Notes: generated by a model from the letters alone, not told the origin. A stretch of 64,000 nt of DNA from Agrobacterium tumefaciens (GCF_017726655.1 NZ_CP072308.1:1240001-1304000), one strand, 5' to 3'. Counted from the first letter of the stretch, positions 8,923 to 17,315 are shown. Translations and numbers: made by a program.

Positions 8923-9318
8923 TCAGGCGAACTGGCTGAGGCCCGGAACCGAGGCAATCACCTGGTCGACAGTTTCGTCGCCGGCGTGCTGGCGGGCAAC
9001 GGCGATCGTTTCCTTCGCGAGCGTGGAAATCTCGCTCATGCCGAGGCCCTGGCTCATCAGCTGCTGGCCCAGCCCCATGATGCCGCCGCCGCCGATGGCG
9101 CTCATCAGGCCGCCGAGCAGACCGCCGCCACCACCAGCGCCTTCGCCATTATACTGGGCGACCAGCTCGCTGGCGCCGGGAATGGCTTCGATCATTCGGG
9201 CGATTGGACCATCTGCGGCCTCGCGTTGGAGAAAACCGAGAATCATGCCAACAGCCTTTTCAGCCAGTTCAGGGTCGATCCCCGCCTTTGCAGCGATCTG
9301 ATCCACGACTTCGTTCAT
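8923..9318 (-). CDS. DUF2267/DUF937-like small protein with glycine-rich centre
   Basis: This 131-residue protein resembles small alphaproteobacterial proteins annotated DUF2267 or DUF937. The N-terminal helical part has MNEVVDQIAAKAGIDPELAEKAVGMILGFLQ (1-31). A glycine-rich middle (about 58-85) includes GGGGGLLGGLMSAIGGGGIMGLGQQL. The C-terminal helix pair has AKETIAVARQHAGDETVDQVIASVPGL. The function is unknown. The glycine segment may be a flexible or membrane-associating linker. GGAGGCAAGA precedes the ATG. The gene converges with the HxlR gene, 7 nt apart. A perfect 14-bp palindrome lies 41 bp upstream of the start. Confidence 0.7.
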   Translation of the reverse strand: MNEVVDQIAAKAGIDPELAEKAVGMILGFLQREAADGPIARMIEAIPGASELVAQYNGEGAGGGGGLLGGLMSAIGGGGIMGLGQQLMSQGLGMSEISTLAKETIAVARQHAGDETVDQVIASVPGLSQFA

Positions 9319-9628
9319 TCTTGCCTCCTGTTGAAAAACGACGCCAACCTCTGCGAACTGACGTTAACGTCAACGTAAAACAATCTCATGCGGCATTCAA
9401 GCGGCCATGAGCGGTGCGGCATTTCATCAAGCGCTTTTTCTTCATCGCCATCAAGCAGTTGTTGCGCCTTGAAACTGTCCTTATAAGATCGTCACAACCT
9501 GACTATGAAAAGGCTGCTCCCTGCCGGAGTGCCCCTATCATGCCGTAGGATCTTTAATTCGGACATGACTTTTGCAAAATCCGCTGCGATTTTGCAGGCC
9601 GTGTTTCAGCCGCAGGAGGAAATGGTCG
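9319..9628. other. Divergent intergenic region upstream of the HerA-like ATPase gene
   Basis: This is 310 bp with no gene. It holds the palindrome TGACGTTAACGTCA at 9359-9372 near the minus-strand gene. At its right end is a strong ribosome site (GGAGGA, 9614-9619) for the plus-strand ATPase gene. Confidence 0.5.
9359..9372. promoter_or_regulatory. 14-bp perfect palindrome, possible operator
   Basis: TGACGTTAACGTCA is fully self-complementary. It lies 41 bp upstream of the minus-strand start at 9318, where a repressor or activator site would be expected. The regulator is not identifiable from this window. Confidence 0.4.
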
Positions 9629-11200
9629 ATGTTGCAGGACGGACAGCTCTATATCGGCACCAGCCGCAATCCGGATGACAGCCTGAACAAGGGCGAATAT
9701 CTGGAACTGAAATTCGGCAACCGCCACGGCCTCATCACCGGCGCGACGGGCACGGGCAAGACCGTGACGCTGCAGGTTCTGGCGGAAGGCTTCTCCAAGG
9801 CCGGCGTTCCGGTCTTCTGCGCCGATATCAAGGGTGACCTTTCCGGCATCGCGGCGGAAGGCGAAGCGAAAGACTGGGTGCAGAAACGCGCCGAGCAGAT
9901 CGGCTTCACCGACTTTTCCTACGGCAAGTCGCCCGTCATTTTCTGGGATCTCTATGGCGAAAAAGGCCATCGCGTGCGCGCCACCATCGCCGAAATGGGG
10001 CCGCTGCTGCTCGCCCGGCTGATGGACGCCTCGGAAGCGCAGGAAGGCGTGCTCAACATCGCCTTCAAGATCGCCGATCAGGGCGGGCTGCCGCTGCTCG
10101 ATCTGAAAGATCTGCAATCGCTGCTGAACTATATGGGCGAGAATGCATCCGAACTCTCCAACCAGTTTGGGCTGATTTCCAAGTCTTCGGTCGGCTCCCT
10201 GCAGCGCGGGCTTCTGGTTCTGGAACAGCAGGGCGCGGCCAATTTCTTCGGCGAACCGGCGCTGAAGATCGCTGACATCATGCGTGTGGGCGCGGACGGG
10301 CGCGGCACGGTTTCGGTTCTCGCCGCTGACAAGCTGATGATGAACCCGCGTCTTTATGCGACCTTCCTGCTCTGGATGCTCTCGGAACTCTTCGAGGAAC
10401 TGCCTGAAGTGGGCGATCCGGAAAAGCCGCGCCTCGTGTTCTTCTTCGATGAAGCGCATCTGCTGTTCAACGATGCGCCGCGCGTGCTGGTGGAACGCGT
10501 GGAACAAGTCGTTCGTCTTATTCGCTCCAAGGGCGTCGGCGTCTATTTCGTGACGCAGAACCCGCTCGACGTGCCGGAAACCGTGCTTGCCCAGCTTGGC
10601 AACCGCGTGCAGCACGCGCTGCGCGCCTATACGCCGCGCGAACAGAAGGCCGTCCGCACGGCGGCGGACACCTTCCGCCAGAACCCCGCCTTCAACACGG
10701 CAGATACCATCACCACGCTCGGCACGGGTGAAGCGCTGATCTCCACCCTGCATGACAAGGGTGCGCCCTCCATTGTCGAGCGCACGCTGGTGCGGCCCCC
10801 TTCCGGCCGCGTCGGACCGCTCACGGATGCGGAGCGCAAATCGCTGATCGATCTCAGCCCCGTTTCCGGCCAGTATGACAAGGATATTGATCGGGAATCG
10901 GCCTTCGAAATTCTTGCCGCCCGCGCGCAGAAGGCGGCGGAGGCCGAGGCTGCCAAGCGCGCGGAAGAGGAAAATGCCAAAAACCAGTCCGACACCGCCT
11001 CCGGCCGCTGGCGCCTGCCCGGCTTTGGCGATGATGAACCCGCACAGAATTCCAGCGGCTCGCGCAATGGCGGCACGCGCCGTTCCGGCTACCAGCGCGA
11101 GACGGTGATCGAAGCCGCGATGAAAAGTGCAGCCCGTTCGGTCGCCACCTCTGTCGGGCGTGCGATCGTGCGCGGGATTCTGGGAAGTCTGAAGCGGTGA
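9629..11200 (+). CDS. HerA-like (DUF853/YjgR-type) ATPase
   Basis: A 523-residue P-loop ATPase of the HerA/FtsK superfamily. Walker A is GATGTGKT at 38-45. Walker B is [12 protein letters not shown] near 268-279, and an arginine-finger region [33 protein letters not shown] follows. A low-complexity, charged Ala/Glu-rich C-terminal linker (about 430-480) precedes a basic tail. This matches the YjgR/DUF853 group, probably hexameric, whose cellular role is not established. The ATG at 9629 is set by GGAGGA 8-9 nt upstream. No NurA, SIR2 or nuclease partner is adjacent, so a defence role is not supported. Transcription ends convergently at the hairpin at 11208. Confidence 0.85.
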   Translation: MLQDGQLYIGTSRNPDDSLNKGEYLELKFGNRHGLITGATGTGKTVTLQVLAEGFSKAGVPVFCADIKGDLSGIAAEGEAKDWVQKRAEQIGFTDFSYGKSPVIFWDLYGEKGHRVRATIAEMGPLLLARLMDASEAQEGVLNIAFKIADQGGLPLLDLKDLQSLLNYMGENASELSNQFGLISKSSVGSLQRGLLVLEQQGAANFFGEPALKIADIMRVGADGRGTVSVLAADKLMMNPRLYATFLLWMLSELFEELPEVGDPEKPRLVFFFDEAHLLFNDAPRVLVERVEQVVRLIRSKGVGVYFVTQNPLDVPETVLAQLGNRVQHALRAYTPREQKAVRTAADTFRQNPAFNTADTITTLGTGEALISTLHDKGAPSIVERTLVRPPSGRVGPLTDAERKSLIDLSPVSGQYDKDIDRESAFEILAARAQKAAEAEAAKRAEEENAKNQSDTASGRWRLPGFGDDEPAQNSSGSRNGGTRRSGYQRETVIEAAMKSAARSVATSVGRAIVRGILGSLKR

Positions 11201-11207
11201 ACGAATA

Positions 11208-11237
11208 CGCCGCCCGCTCTTGATGAGACGGGCGGCG
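11208..11237. terminator. Shared hairpin between convergent genes
   Basis: A perfect 9-bp GC-only stem (11208-11216 with 11229-11237) encloses a 12-nt loop. It lies 8 nt after the HerA-like gene and 16 nt beyond the stop of the Atu4866-like gene. The T-run is weak, so it may work as an mRNA end or barrier rather than a classical intrinsic terminator. Confidence 0.45.
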
Positions 11238-11252
11238 CCAATTTCGGTGCGG

Positions 11253-11603
11253 TCACTTCTCGCGATAGAAGATCATGCCGCCGTGGTAGAGGACACCATC
11301 GACAAATTCACCGTCTGCGGTAAAGCCGGTGTCGTCCCAATAGTCGATGTGGTTGCCCTTCACCTCATATCGCCCCTGATAGGCGCTCTTGCGTTTGCCG
11401 CGCGCTTCGTCATAGCGGCCATTGGGCAAAAGCTCCTGACGAACGTGGCCATCGCCGGTGACCCACATGCCGAGATAAGGGTGGTTCTGAGCCTGCGTGA
11501 TTTCAGTCATGTTTCCGTCCGTGGTGTTTTCTGTCCTGCGCGTCTCCCCTTCGGCAGAAGCGGTTGCAAGCAGAAGCGCTACTGATGTTGAAACGATGTT
11601 CAT
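11253..11603 (-). CDS. Atu4866-family secreted protein
   Basis: A 116-residue protein with a short N-terminal hydrophobic segment (about 1-18, ending ATASA) that looks like a weak export signal. The compact domain from about 40 contains HPYLGMWVTGDGHVRQELLPNGRYDEARGKRKSAYQGRYEV, the pattern of the Agrobacterium Atu4866 family, small beta-rich lipocalin/streptavidin-like proteins of unknown function. Its ATG overlaps the TGA of the upstream CMD gene by 4 nt (ATGA), so it is translationally coupled as the last gene of the SDR-CMD-Atu4866 operon. An alternative start at residue 32 would remove the signal. Confidence 0.75.
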   Translation of the reverse strand: MNIVSTSVALLLATASAEGETRRTENTTDGNMTEITQAQNHPYLGMWVTGDGHVRQELLPNGRYDEARGKRKSAYQGRYEVKGNHIDYWDDTGFTADGEFVDGVLYHGGMIFYREK

Positions 11604-12076
11604 TGTCTCTGCACTCCCGTTGCGGCATTGGCGCGGCGTTCCTCGAACAGTTCCGCAAGCGTGCGTGATGCGGCGATGGCCTTAGGGAAACCGGCGGGAA
11701 CGGTGATGAGATAGATCATCTCCTTCAGTTCCTCGTCGGTTGCGCCCACATTCAGCGCATAACCGGCATGGACCTTCATCAGATCACGCTCACCAAGGGC
11801 CGCCATGACCGCGACGGCGGCCAGCTGGCGGGTGCGGTTGTCCAAGCCCGGCCGTGACCAGACCTCTCCCAAGGCGTAACCCTCCGTTGCTTCCGCCAGG
11901 AACGGAAACTCCTGCCGCATACGCTCCAGATTGGCTTGCGGCTGGCCATTGTTGAGGCTGCGGAAGACCTCATCCCCGCGTTTCAACCGGTCATCCATAT
12001 GCTGCGTATTTGCGAGTGCGGCGGCAGATCCCGCGAACACGGCAATCGCAAGCGCGGTCGGAAAAATGGCTTTCAT
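11600..12076 (-). CDS. Exported carboxymuconolactone decarboxylase (CMD/AhpD-like) family protein
   Basis: A 158-residue protein with an N-terminal signal (MKAIFPTALAIAVFAGSAAALA, 1-22). A CMD domain follows: DNRTRQLAAVAVMAALGERDLMKVHAGYALNVGATDEELKEMIYLITVPAGFPKA at about 76-130. It lacks the CxxC of AhpD, so it is not an obvious peroxidase partner; H at the VHAGYAL helix is retained. Export of a CMD protein to the periplasm is less usual. The start ATG has GAGGAGG 5 nt upstream, and that site overlaps the end of the preceding SDR gene (10 bp apart). It overlaps the next gene by 4 nt. Confidence 0.82.
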   Translation of the reverse strand: MKAIFPTALAIAVFAGSAAALANTQHMDDRLKRGDEVFRSLNNGQPQANLERMRQEFPFLAEATEGYALGEVWSRPGLDNRTRQLAAVAVMAALGERDLMKVHAGYALNVGATDEELKEMIYLITVPAGFPKAIAASRTLAELFEERRANAATGVQRQ

Positions 12077-12086
12077 GTCAACCTCC

Positions 12087-12809
12087 TCAGGCAGCGGTGG
12101 GGCGAACGACGATTTCGTTGACGTCCACATCGTCAGGCTGTTCGATGGCGTAACGAACGGCGCGGCCAATGGCATCGGGTTTCAGAGCGATGGCCCGGTA
12201 GCTCTGCATCAGTTCGGCGGCGGCCGGGTCGGTGATGGTGTGGGCGAGTTCGCTTTCCACCACGCCGGGGTGGATGCAGGTGACGCGCAGGTCGCGGTTT
12301 TCCTGCCGCAGCCCGTCCGAAATCGCCCGCACGGCAAATTTCGTCGCGCAATAGACGGCCGCCGTTGGTGAAACCGCAAGCGCACCGATCGAGGCGATGT
12401 TGATGATATGGCCTGAGGCACGCGCGGTCATCTCGGGCAGGACGGCCGCGACGCCATAGAGCACGCCCTTGATGTTGACGTCGATCATGCGGTCCCATTC
12501 ATCGACCTTGAGCGACGACATCAGCGACAGCGGCATGACGCCGGCATTGTTGACGATGACATCGATCTCGCCAAACGCCTTGCGGCCCGCCTCTGCAAAG
12601 GCATCGACGCTGCGCCTATCGGTCACGTCGAGGGGATGGACGACGACGTCGGCCCCCGTCCGGCGCAGTTCCTCCGCCAACGTCTCCAGGCGATCCAGCC
12701 GGCGCGCGCCGAGCACCAGTTTTGCGCCGGCGGCGGCCAGCTCTCGCGCAATGCCTTCACCGATCCCGCTCGATGCACCCGTGATAAGAACGACTTTGTT
12801 CAGTGTCAT
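12087..12809 (-). CDS. Short-chain dehydrogenase/reductase
   Basis: A 240-residue SDR with TGASSGIG (10-17), NNAG (87-90), catalytic Ser140, and Y153-x3-K157 in YCATK. The R36-R37 pair after beta-2 favours NADPH. AAGGAGA before the ATG at 12809 sets the start; the upstream open extension to 12899 is unlike SDRs. It is the first gene of a tight operon with the CMD and Atu4866-like genes. It is divergent from a LysR regulator that probably controls it. The substrate is unknown. Confidence 0.88.
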   Translation of the reverse strand: MTLNKVVLITGASSGIGEGIARELAAAGAKLVLGARRLDRLETLAEELRRTGADVVVHPLDVTDRRSVDAFAEAGRKAFGEIDVIVNNAGVMPLSLMSSLKVDEWDRMIDVNIKGVLYGVAAVLPEMTARASGHIINIASIGALAVSPTAAVYCATKFAVRAISDGLRQENRDLRVTCIHPGVVESELAHTITDPAAAELMQSYRAIALKPDAIGRAVRYAIEQPDDVDVNEIVVRPTAA

Positions 12810-12930
12810 GACTATCTCCTTGCTGTTGCGGTCGGCTTTTTCGAAGTCGACCGTTGCAAGGAAGATAGCGCTCGGGCATTGTCGCGATAACCGCCTCAAT
12901 AATTACCTCAATGGATAGATTTTCTAACCA

Positions 12931-13827
12931 ATGAACATTGATCTCAACGCCGTGTCGACATTTTGCCTTGTTGCCGAGGAACGGAATTTTCGCGCCGTCG
13001 CGGACAGGCTGGGTGTCACCCGCTCCGCTGTCAGCCAGACCATCCGCAAGCTTGAGGAGACGATGGGAATTGCGCTCGTCCAACGGACCACCCGCAGCGT
13101 GAGCCTGACGGAAGCGGGACAGCAGCTTTATGCCGATGTCTCGTCTTCCATAGGCGCGATCTCGCAGGCCGCGCAGACGGCCTCCTCGCTCGGTGGAACG
13201 GTACGCGGTCAGCTTCGGCTGGCGGTGTCGTCCATTGCAGAACGCTTCTTATCGGGGCCTCTGCTCGCAAGCTTTGCCGAGGCCCATCCCGAAGTGCAAC
13301 TCGACATCGTCGTGACGGACGACGAATTCGATATCGTCTCCGAGCATTATGATGCCGGCGTGCGTCTGGGAGAGCTTATCGAACAGGATATGATTGCCGT
13401 TCCGGTATCCGTTCCCCAGCGGCAGCTTGCCGTCTGTTCTCCTGGGTATCAGAACCGTTTCGCCCTACCGACGCAGCCGCGCGAGTTGATCGAGCATAGG
13501 TGTATCGGCTGGCGGCCTCGTCCGGGTGTTGCGCCCTACAGATGGGAATTTGCCGAAAACGGGCGCGAATTTGCGGTGGCGGTGGAGCCTGCTTTCACCA
13601 CCAACGACATGCAGTTGATGATCAAGCTCGCCTGTGCCGGTGCAGGCATTACCTTCGGCATGGAAGAGACATTTCGGCCGTATCTGGAGCGCGGAGAGCT
13701 GATTTCCATGCTGGAAGACTATTCCCCCCGCTTCGCGGGGTTCTATCTCTATTATCCCAGCCGTCGCAATCTAGCGCCGAAGCTGCGCGCCTTTATCGAT
13801 CACGTTCGCCTGTCGAGAGAGCGGTGA
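12931..13827 (+). CDS. LysR-family transcriptional regulator
   Basis: A 298-residue LysR protein. The N-terminal winged helix (1-60) reads LNAVSTFCLVAEERNFRAVADRLGVTRSAVSQTIRKLEETMGIALVQRTTRSVSLTEAGQ. A periplasmic-binding-like effector domain spans about 90-295, in the subgroup of regulators that control SDRs and quinone reductases. It is divergent from the SDR-CMD-Atu4866 operon, with 121 bp between starts, so it likely regulates that operon and itself. The effector is unknown. Confidence 0.9.
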   Translation: MNIDLNAVSTFCLVAEERNFRAVADRLGVTRSAVSQTIRKLEETMGIALVQRTTRSVSLTEAGQQLYADVSSSIGAISQAAQTASSLGGTVRGQLRLAVSSIAERFLSGPLLASFAEAHPEVQLDIVVTDDEFDIVSEHYDAGVRLGELIEQDMIAVPVSVPQRQLAVCSPGYQNRFALPTQPRELIEHRCIGWRPRPGVAPYRWEFAENGREFAVAVEPAFTTNDMQLMIKLACAGAGITFGMEETFRPYLERGELISMLEDYSPRFAGFYLYYPSRRNLAPKLRAFIDHVRLSRER

Positions 13828-13852
13828 TCTGCCGGAGGTTGCCCGGCAGATC
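13826..13852. terminator. Convergent hairpin between LysR and VOC genes
   Basis: A perfect 10-bp stem (13826-13835 with 13843-13852) with a 7-nt loop begins at the last base of the LysR stop. It lies 14 nt from the end of the opposing VOC gene. It could serve both strands. No long T-run is present. Confidence 0.5.
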
Positions 13853-13865
13853 GTCAGCAACAGAC

Positions 13866-14645
13866 CTATTTTTTCTGCGACACCAGCGAGAAATAGGCGC
13901 CCTGCGGGTCGACGCAGTTAACGATCCAGCTGTTACCGGGCACTTCCATCGGGCCGTTCACGACCTGTCCGCCGCCCGTGCTGACGCGGGTGATGGCGTC
14001 ATCGATGCCATCCACATTGAAGTAATAACCCCAATGGCAGACGGGAACCTGCGGCATGCGTTTCATGATGCCGCCGACAGCTTTACCCTTTTGGGCGAAG
14101 ATGCGGTACGGGCCCATCTGGCCCATGTCGAAATCATGGTCCTTCGTCCAGCCGAAGACATCGCCATAAAAGACCATGGCCTCATCGACATTCTCGGTGA
14201 AAAGCTCGTACCAGCCGACATGGCCCTGTTTTGCCTGCGTATCCTCAGGGAAACCGCCGGTCTCCATCGGCAGCGGCGTCATGATGCAGAGTACCGCGCC
14301 GTATGGATCGGCGACCACGGCAAAGCGGCCGATTTCCGGGATATCCTGCGGCGGGCGTCGGATCGCGCCGCCCTTCTCGGCGAAAAGCTCCGCCGTGGCG
14401 TCCACATCGTCGACATCGACATAGGCCGTCCAGTTCGGCGGAATGCCCTGGCTCTTATGTTCATCGGTCAGCTCCATGACGCCGCCCATGCCTTTGCCAT
14501 CGGCCTCCAGCACCAGATAGGGCATTTCCGGCGAGCCAAAATCCTTGGTCTGCCAGCCGACGACATGACCGTAAAAGCGGGCAGCTTCTGCCATGTCGGG
14601 TGTCATCAGCTCGACCCAGATGAATTTTCCATGCGTATCGGACAT
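13866..14645 (-). CDS. Two-domain VOC (glyoxalase-fold) protein
   Basis: A 259-residue protein built of two vicinal-oxygen-chelate units. The first starts at FIWVELMTPDMAEAARFYGHVVGW (8-31). The second starts at VGWYELFTENVDEAMVFYGDVFGW (about 142-165). Each ends in a VADPYGAVLCIM or CVDPQGAYFSLV strand. It is similar to CFP-30/hydroxylase-like VOC proteins of unknown substrate. It is the last gene of a minus-strand group with DUF1579 and DUF899 genes, opposite a MarR regulator. GGAGACGATA precedes the ATG. Confidence 0.85.
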   Translation of the reverse strand: MSDTHGKFIWVELMTPDMAEAARFYGHVVGWQTKDFGSPEMPYLVLEADGKGMGGVMELTDEHKSQGIPPNWTAYVDVDDVDATAELFAEKGGAIRRPPQDIPEIGRFAVVADPYGAVLCIMTPLPMETGGFPEDTQAKQGHVGWYELFTENVDEAMVFYGDVFGWTKDHDFDMGQMGPYRIFAQKGKAVGGIMKRMPQVPVCHWGYYFNVDGIDDAITRVSTGGGQVVNGPMEVPGNSWIVNCVDPQGAYFSLVSQKK

Positions 14646-14729
14646 TATCGTCTCCTATGGACGGTTTGGCGGGTGTTTCGGCAAGCGCCCGACGCTGGAC
14701 GCGGCGGCACGCCTATGGGTGGGTAAAGC

Positions 14730-15224
14730 TCAGGCCTTGCGCCTGAATTCCGAGGTCATGAAGGTCTTGAAGGTGCCGTCCGGCTGCCTGACGCTGCCGG
14801 AAAAACTGCGGTGATTATCATCATGCAGCACGAGCACATCGCGATAGGTATCGATACGGTCGGACCCGTCGAAGGCCGGGCCTTCGGCCTCCAGCGTGAG
14901 CGTCTTGCCATCCTCTTCCAGCCAACCCCTGTAAACCCAGAGATTGCTCATCATCGAACCCACCCAGGTGCCGACGAAGTTGCCTTTGACCGGGTCAAAA
15001 CCAACAGTGATGACGGCGGTCATGCGGCTGCCGTCAGGCATTTTCCCGGTGCCCTCGCCGATGATCCAGAGGCCACCGATCGAGCGTACTTTTTCGCTGA
15101 ACAATTGCTCCGGGTCATTGGGATCGTAGGCCTCGTGGCCCGAACTGGCGGTCATGATCCAGTCACCGACGATCCTGTTCAGGAACGCATGTTCCTGCTG
15201 CGGCTTGGCGTTTGGCATTTCCAT
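14730..15224 (-). CDS. DUF1579 family protein
   Basis: A 164-residue cytosolic protein with the DUF1579 pattern: a start of the type EHAFLNRIVGDWIMTAS, then GLWIIGEGTGKMPDGSRMTAVITVGFDPVKGNFVGTWVGSMMSNLWVYRG and TYRDVLVLHDDNHRSFSG. The fold is probably a lipocalin-like barrel; no activity is known. It sits 24 nt downstream of the DUF899 gene with AGGAGGAGACGAC before its ATG, so it is co-transcribed. DUF899, DUF1579, VOC and YciI genes commonly cluster under MarR or ArsR regulators. Confidence 0.82.
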   Translation of the reverse strand: MEMPNAKPQQEHAFLNRIVGDWIMTASSGHEAYDPNDPEQLFSEKVRSIGGLWIIGEGTGKMPDGSRMTAVITVGFDPVKGNFVGTWVGSMMSNLWVYRGWLEEDGKTLTLEAEGPAFDGSDRIDTYRDVLVLHDDNHRSFSGSVRQPDGTFKTFMTSEFRRKA

Positions 15225-15248
15225 TGTCGTCTCCTCCTCGTCATTATT

Positions 15249-15977
15249 TCAGTGGCAGCAGGAAGCCGCCTTCGGCGCGTCCTCATACTGGTCGTGGCGG
15301 CGCACCCAATCCATTACACCCTCTTCATTACGGCCTTTTGGCACCAGATCGAGAAGCATCAGCGTGCCGAGCGTCTGCTCCGCGCCGCGGGCGTAGGTGG
15401 AATAGGTATGGTAGATCTTGCCGTCCTCTCCCTTGGCGAAAACGCTGATGCCGTGCAGGTCCTTCAGGTCCCCATAGGGGGCCATGTCGCGGTAATTATA
15501 GGTGATTTCGCCGCTGGCCATGTCCTCGTCGCGAAACGAAGCCTGATAGTCGTAATTGAAATCCGTGCCTGCGGCTGAAACCCAGGGGAATTTCCAGCCC
15601 ATGCGGTTTTTATAGCCTTCGATCTTTTCAAGCGGCGCGCGTGATACCGCAACAAAACCGGCATCGCCATGCTTGAGGTGGATGAGCGCGCCATCGACAT
15701 GATCGGCGAAGAAGGAACAGCCAACGCAGCCCTCTTCCCAATCGGGCGCCAGCATGAAGTGGTAGACGATCAGCTGGCTGCAGTCGCCGAACAGCTCTTT
15801 CAGCGATTTCGGGCCGGAAGGCGCGTCGAAGATATAGTCCTTCGTCACCTCCTCCCAAGGCAAGGCGCGACGCGCTTCGTTCAGCCTGTCACGCGCGCGT
15901 GTCAGTTCCTTTTCCTTCACCAGCAGATCGCGGCGGGCCGCAAGCCACTCCTCTTTCGAAACAACGGGATGAGACAT
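15249..15977 (-). CDS. DUF899 thioredoxin-like family protein
   Basis: A 242-residue DUF899 protein. A helical N-terminus contains LLVKEKELTRARDRLNEARRALPW. A thioredoxin-like core contains LKELFGDCSQLIVYHFMLAPDWEEGCVGCSFFADHVDG, with a CxxC at about 79-82. The end YEDAPKAASCCH carries a further Cys pair. The family is thought to be redox-related but is uncharacterised. It is first in the operon with DUF1579 and VOC genes and divergent from MarR, with about 147 bp between starts. AAGGAGGAAAGATC lies before the ATG. Confidence 0.85.
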   Translation of the reverse strand: MSHPVVSKEEWLAARRDLLVKEKELTRARDRLNEARRALPWEEVTKDYIFDAPSGPKSLKELFGDCSQLIVYHFMLAPDWEEGCVGCSFFADHVDGALIHLKHGDAGFVAVSRAPLEKIEGYKNRMGWKFPWVSAAGTDFNYDYQASFRDEDMASGEITYNYRDMAPYGDLKDLHGISVFAKGEDGKIYHTYSTYARGAEQTLGTLMLLDLVPKGRNEEGVMDWVRRHDQYEDAPKAASCCH

Positions 15978-16089
15978 GATCTTTCCTCCTTGGATCCGTC
16001 CTTAACGGCGGCCGCGCCACTCCTCCGGCAGGCCCCGCGCATCTCTGTGTTGAAGCCGACAAATAGCGCCACAGAGCATCAAGTTTCGC

Positions 16090-16118
16090 TTGACTATTTA
16101 GGTTGATATCAACATATT
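16090..16118 (+). promoter_or_regulatory. Candidate promoter with palindromic operator for the MarR gene
   Basis: TTGACT (16090-16095) and CATATT (16113-16118) are 17 bp apart. The perfect palindrome GTTGATATCAAC (16102-16113) lies between the two elements, the expected place for a MarR-type autorepressor site. The predicted start of transcription falls near the ATG at 16125, so the message may be leaderless. Confidence 0.4.
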
Positions 16119-16124
16119 TAGCCC

Positions 16125-16571
16125 ATGTCAAACGCCAGCATGATTCCTTTTTCGACAACTCTTCTCGTGCGCGATTCCTGCCTTTGCCTGCATGCACAGC
16201 GCGCGGCACGGGCGCTGGCGCGACTGTTCGACAATGCGCTGAAGCCGGTGGGCATCAATAACGGTCAATTTTCGCTGCTGATGTCGCTGAACAGGCCGGA
16301 GCCGCCGCCGATGGGGCCGGTCGCCAATCTTCTGGCCATGGACCGCACGACGCTGACGGCGGCGCTGAAGCCGCTGGAGCGGCGCGGGCTGGTCAGCATC
16401 GAGCAGGATCCGAAGGACAAGCGTGGCAAACGGTTGCGGCTGACGCCTGACGGCATGGCCGTGCTCGCAGCCGCGTTCCCGATCTGGGAACAGACCCATG
16501 CGGAAATAGAAGCCAAGATCGGCAGCGGCGACCCGCAACGGCTGCGCCGCGATCTCATCGATCTCGGGTGA
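16125..16571 (+). CDS. MarR-family transcriptional regulator
   Basis: A 148-residue protein with the MarR dimer/winged-helix core: NGQFSLLMSLNRPEPPPMGPVANLLAMDRTTLTAALKPLERRGLVSIEQDPKDKRGKRLRLTPDG spans about 45-110. Two cysteines lie near the N-terminus (C20 and C22 in DSCLCLH), which could serve as redox sensors. It is divergent from the DUF899-DUF1579-VOC group and 88 bp ahead of the YciI-like gene, suggesting local control of both. A palindrome in its own promoter supports autoregulation. Confidence 0.86.
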   Translation: MSNASMIPFSTTLLVRDSCLCLHAQRAARALARLFDNALKPVGINNGQFSLLMSLNRPEPPPMGPVANLLAMDRTTLTAALKPLERRGLVSIEQDPKDKRGKRLRLTPDGMAVLAAAFPIWEQTHAEIEAKIGSGDPQRLRRDLIDLG

Positions 16572-16659
16572 GAAGAGGCGTTGGGCCTCAACAAAGGTGT
16601 CATCCGGCTGTCGTGCCGGAGAGCGAAACTGAACGAAACGCAATCCAGGAGGAATGATC

Positions 16660-17082
16660 ATGCGTGCAATCGTTTTTGTAAAAGCCACCAAAAGCAGCGA
16701 AGACGGCGTGATGCCGACGACGGAGTTGATGGAGGCCATGGGGAAATTCAACGAGGAACTGGTCAATGCCGGCATCATGCAATCCGGCGATGGCCTGCAC
16801 CCCTCCTCCAAGGGCAAGCGCGTGATTTTCGACGGTGACAGCCGCACCGTTGTCGACGGTCCCTTCCCGCATACCAACGAGCTTGTTGCCGGCTTCTGGA
16901 TCTGGAACGTGAAGGATATGGACGAGGCGGTGGAATGGGTGAAACGCTGCCCGAACCCGATGTTGGAGCGCAGCGAAATCGAAATCCGCCCGATGTTCGA
17001 GATGGAAGACTTCGGCGATGCCGTGACGCCCGAGATCGCCGCGCATGTGGAAGAACTGCGCGCCCGTGTCGGCAAGCAGTAG
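16660..17082 (+). CDS. YciI/DGPF-domain protein
   Basis: A 140-residue protein of the YciI-like superfamily with the DGPF signature (66-69) and the following FWIWNVKDMDEAVEWVKRCPNPM. YciI-like domains resemble dimeric alpha/beta ferredoxin folds. Some take part in extracytoplasmic-function sigma-factor-linked loci, but no sigma factor is here. The second ATG (16660) is preferred because AGGAGG ends 7 nt before it, while the ATG at 16654 lies only 1 nt from the ribosome site. It lies downstream of MarR on the same strand. Confidence 0.83.
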   Translation: MRAIVFVKATKSSEDGVMPTTELMEAMGKFNEELVNAGIMQSGDGLHPSSKGKRVIFDGDSRTVVDGPFPHTNELVAGFWIWNVKDMDEAVEWVKRCPNPMLERSEIEIRPMFEMEDFGDAVTPEIAAHVEELRARVGKQ

Positions 17083-17173
17083 CGCCAGCGCAAATCCGGT
17101 GCGGCACATGTCACCCTTTATCGGGATGATCCGGCCGCACCGCTCCCCCAATCTTCATCATTTTCCAATCGGG

Positions 17174-17202
17174 TTGCCATAGATCGCCACCGCTGGTAAT
17201 GA
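17174..17202 (+). promoter_or_regulatory. Candidate sigma-70 promoter for the ABC-F leader transcript
   Basis: TTGCCA (17174-17179) and TAATGA (17197-17202) are separated by 17 bp. They lie about 25 bp ahead of the strong ribosome site of the leader ORF. The match is reasonable but was made by eye. Confidence 0.4.
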
Positions 17203-17240
17203 TCGGGCAGTTCAACACGTTTCAAGAAAGGAGGCTTCGC

Positions 17241-17315
17241 ATGGATATTTCCTGCTTCTGGCGCAATCGTCAGCTCTGCCACCTTTTTGCCCTGCGGACA
17301 CGTTTGCAGGGCTGA
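17241..17315 (+). CDS. 24-residue leader peptide ahead of the ABC-F gene
   Basis: A short ORF of 24 codons starts at the ATG at 17241, with AAAGGAGG 6 nt upstream, a better ribosome site than most genes here. The peptide begins MDISCFWRNRQ, has cysteines at 5 and 13, and ends LRTRLQG. Its last codons lie inside a hairpin (17289-17295 with 17306-17312). More hairpins fill the 150 nt to the ABC-F start. The layout is that of ribosome-mediated attenuation, known for several antibiotic-resistance ABC-F genes. The sensing role is inference. Confidence 0.5.
   Translation: MDISCFWRNRQLCHLFALRTRLQG

Noticed and set aside
9554..10753. 399-codon frame opposite the HerA-like gene
   Set aside because: The plus strand has Walker motifs and a good ribosome site; the antisense frame has neither.
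9629..11200. HerA-like ATPase as part of an anti-phage defence system
   Set aside because: No NurA, SIR2, DUF4297 or other nuclease partner is adjacent, and the sequence matches the stand-alone DUF853/YjgR type.
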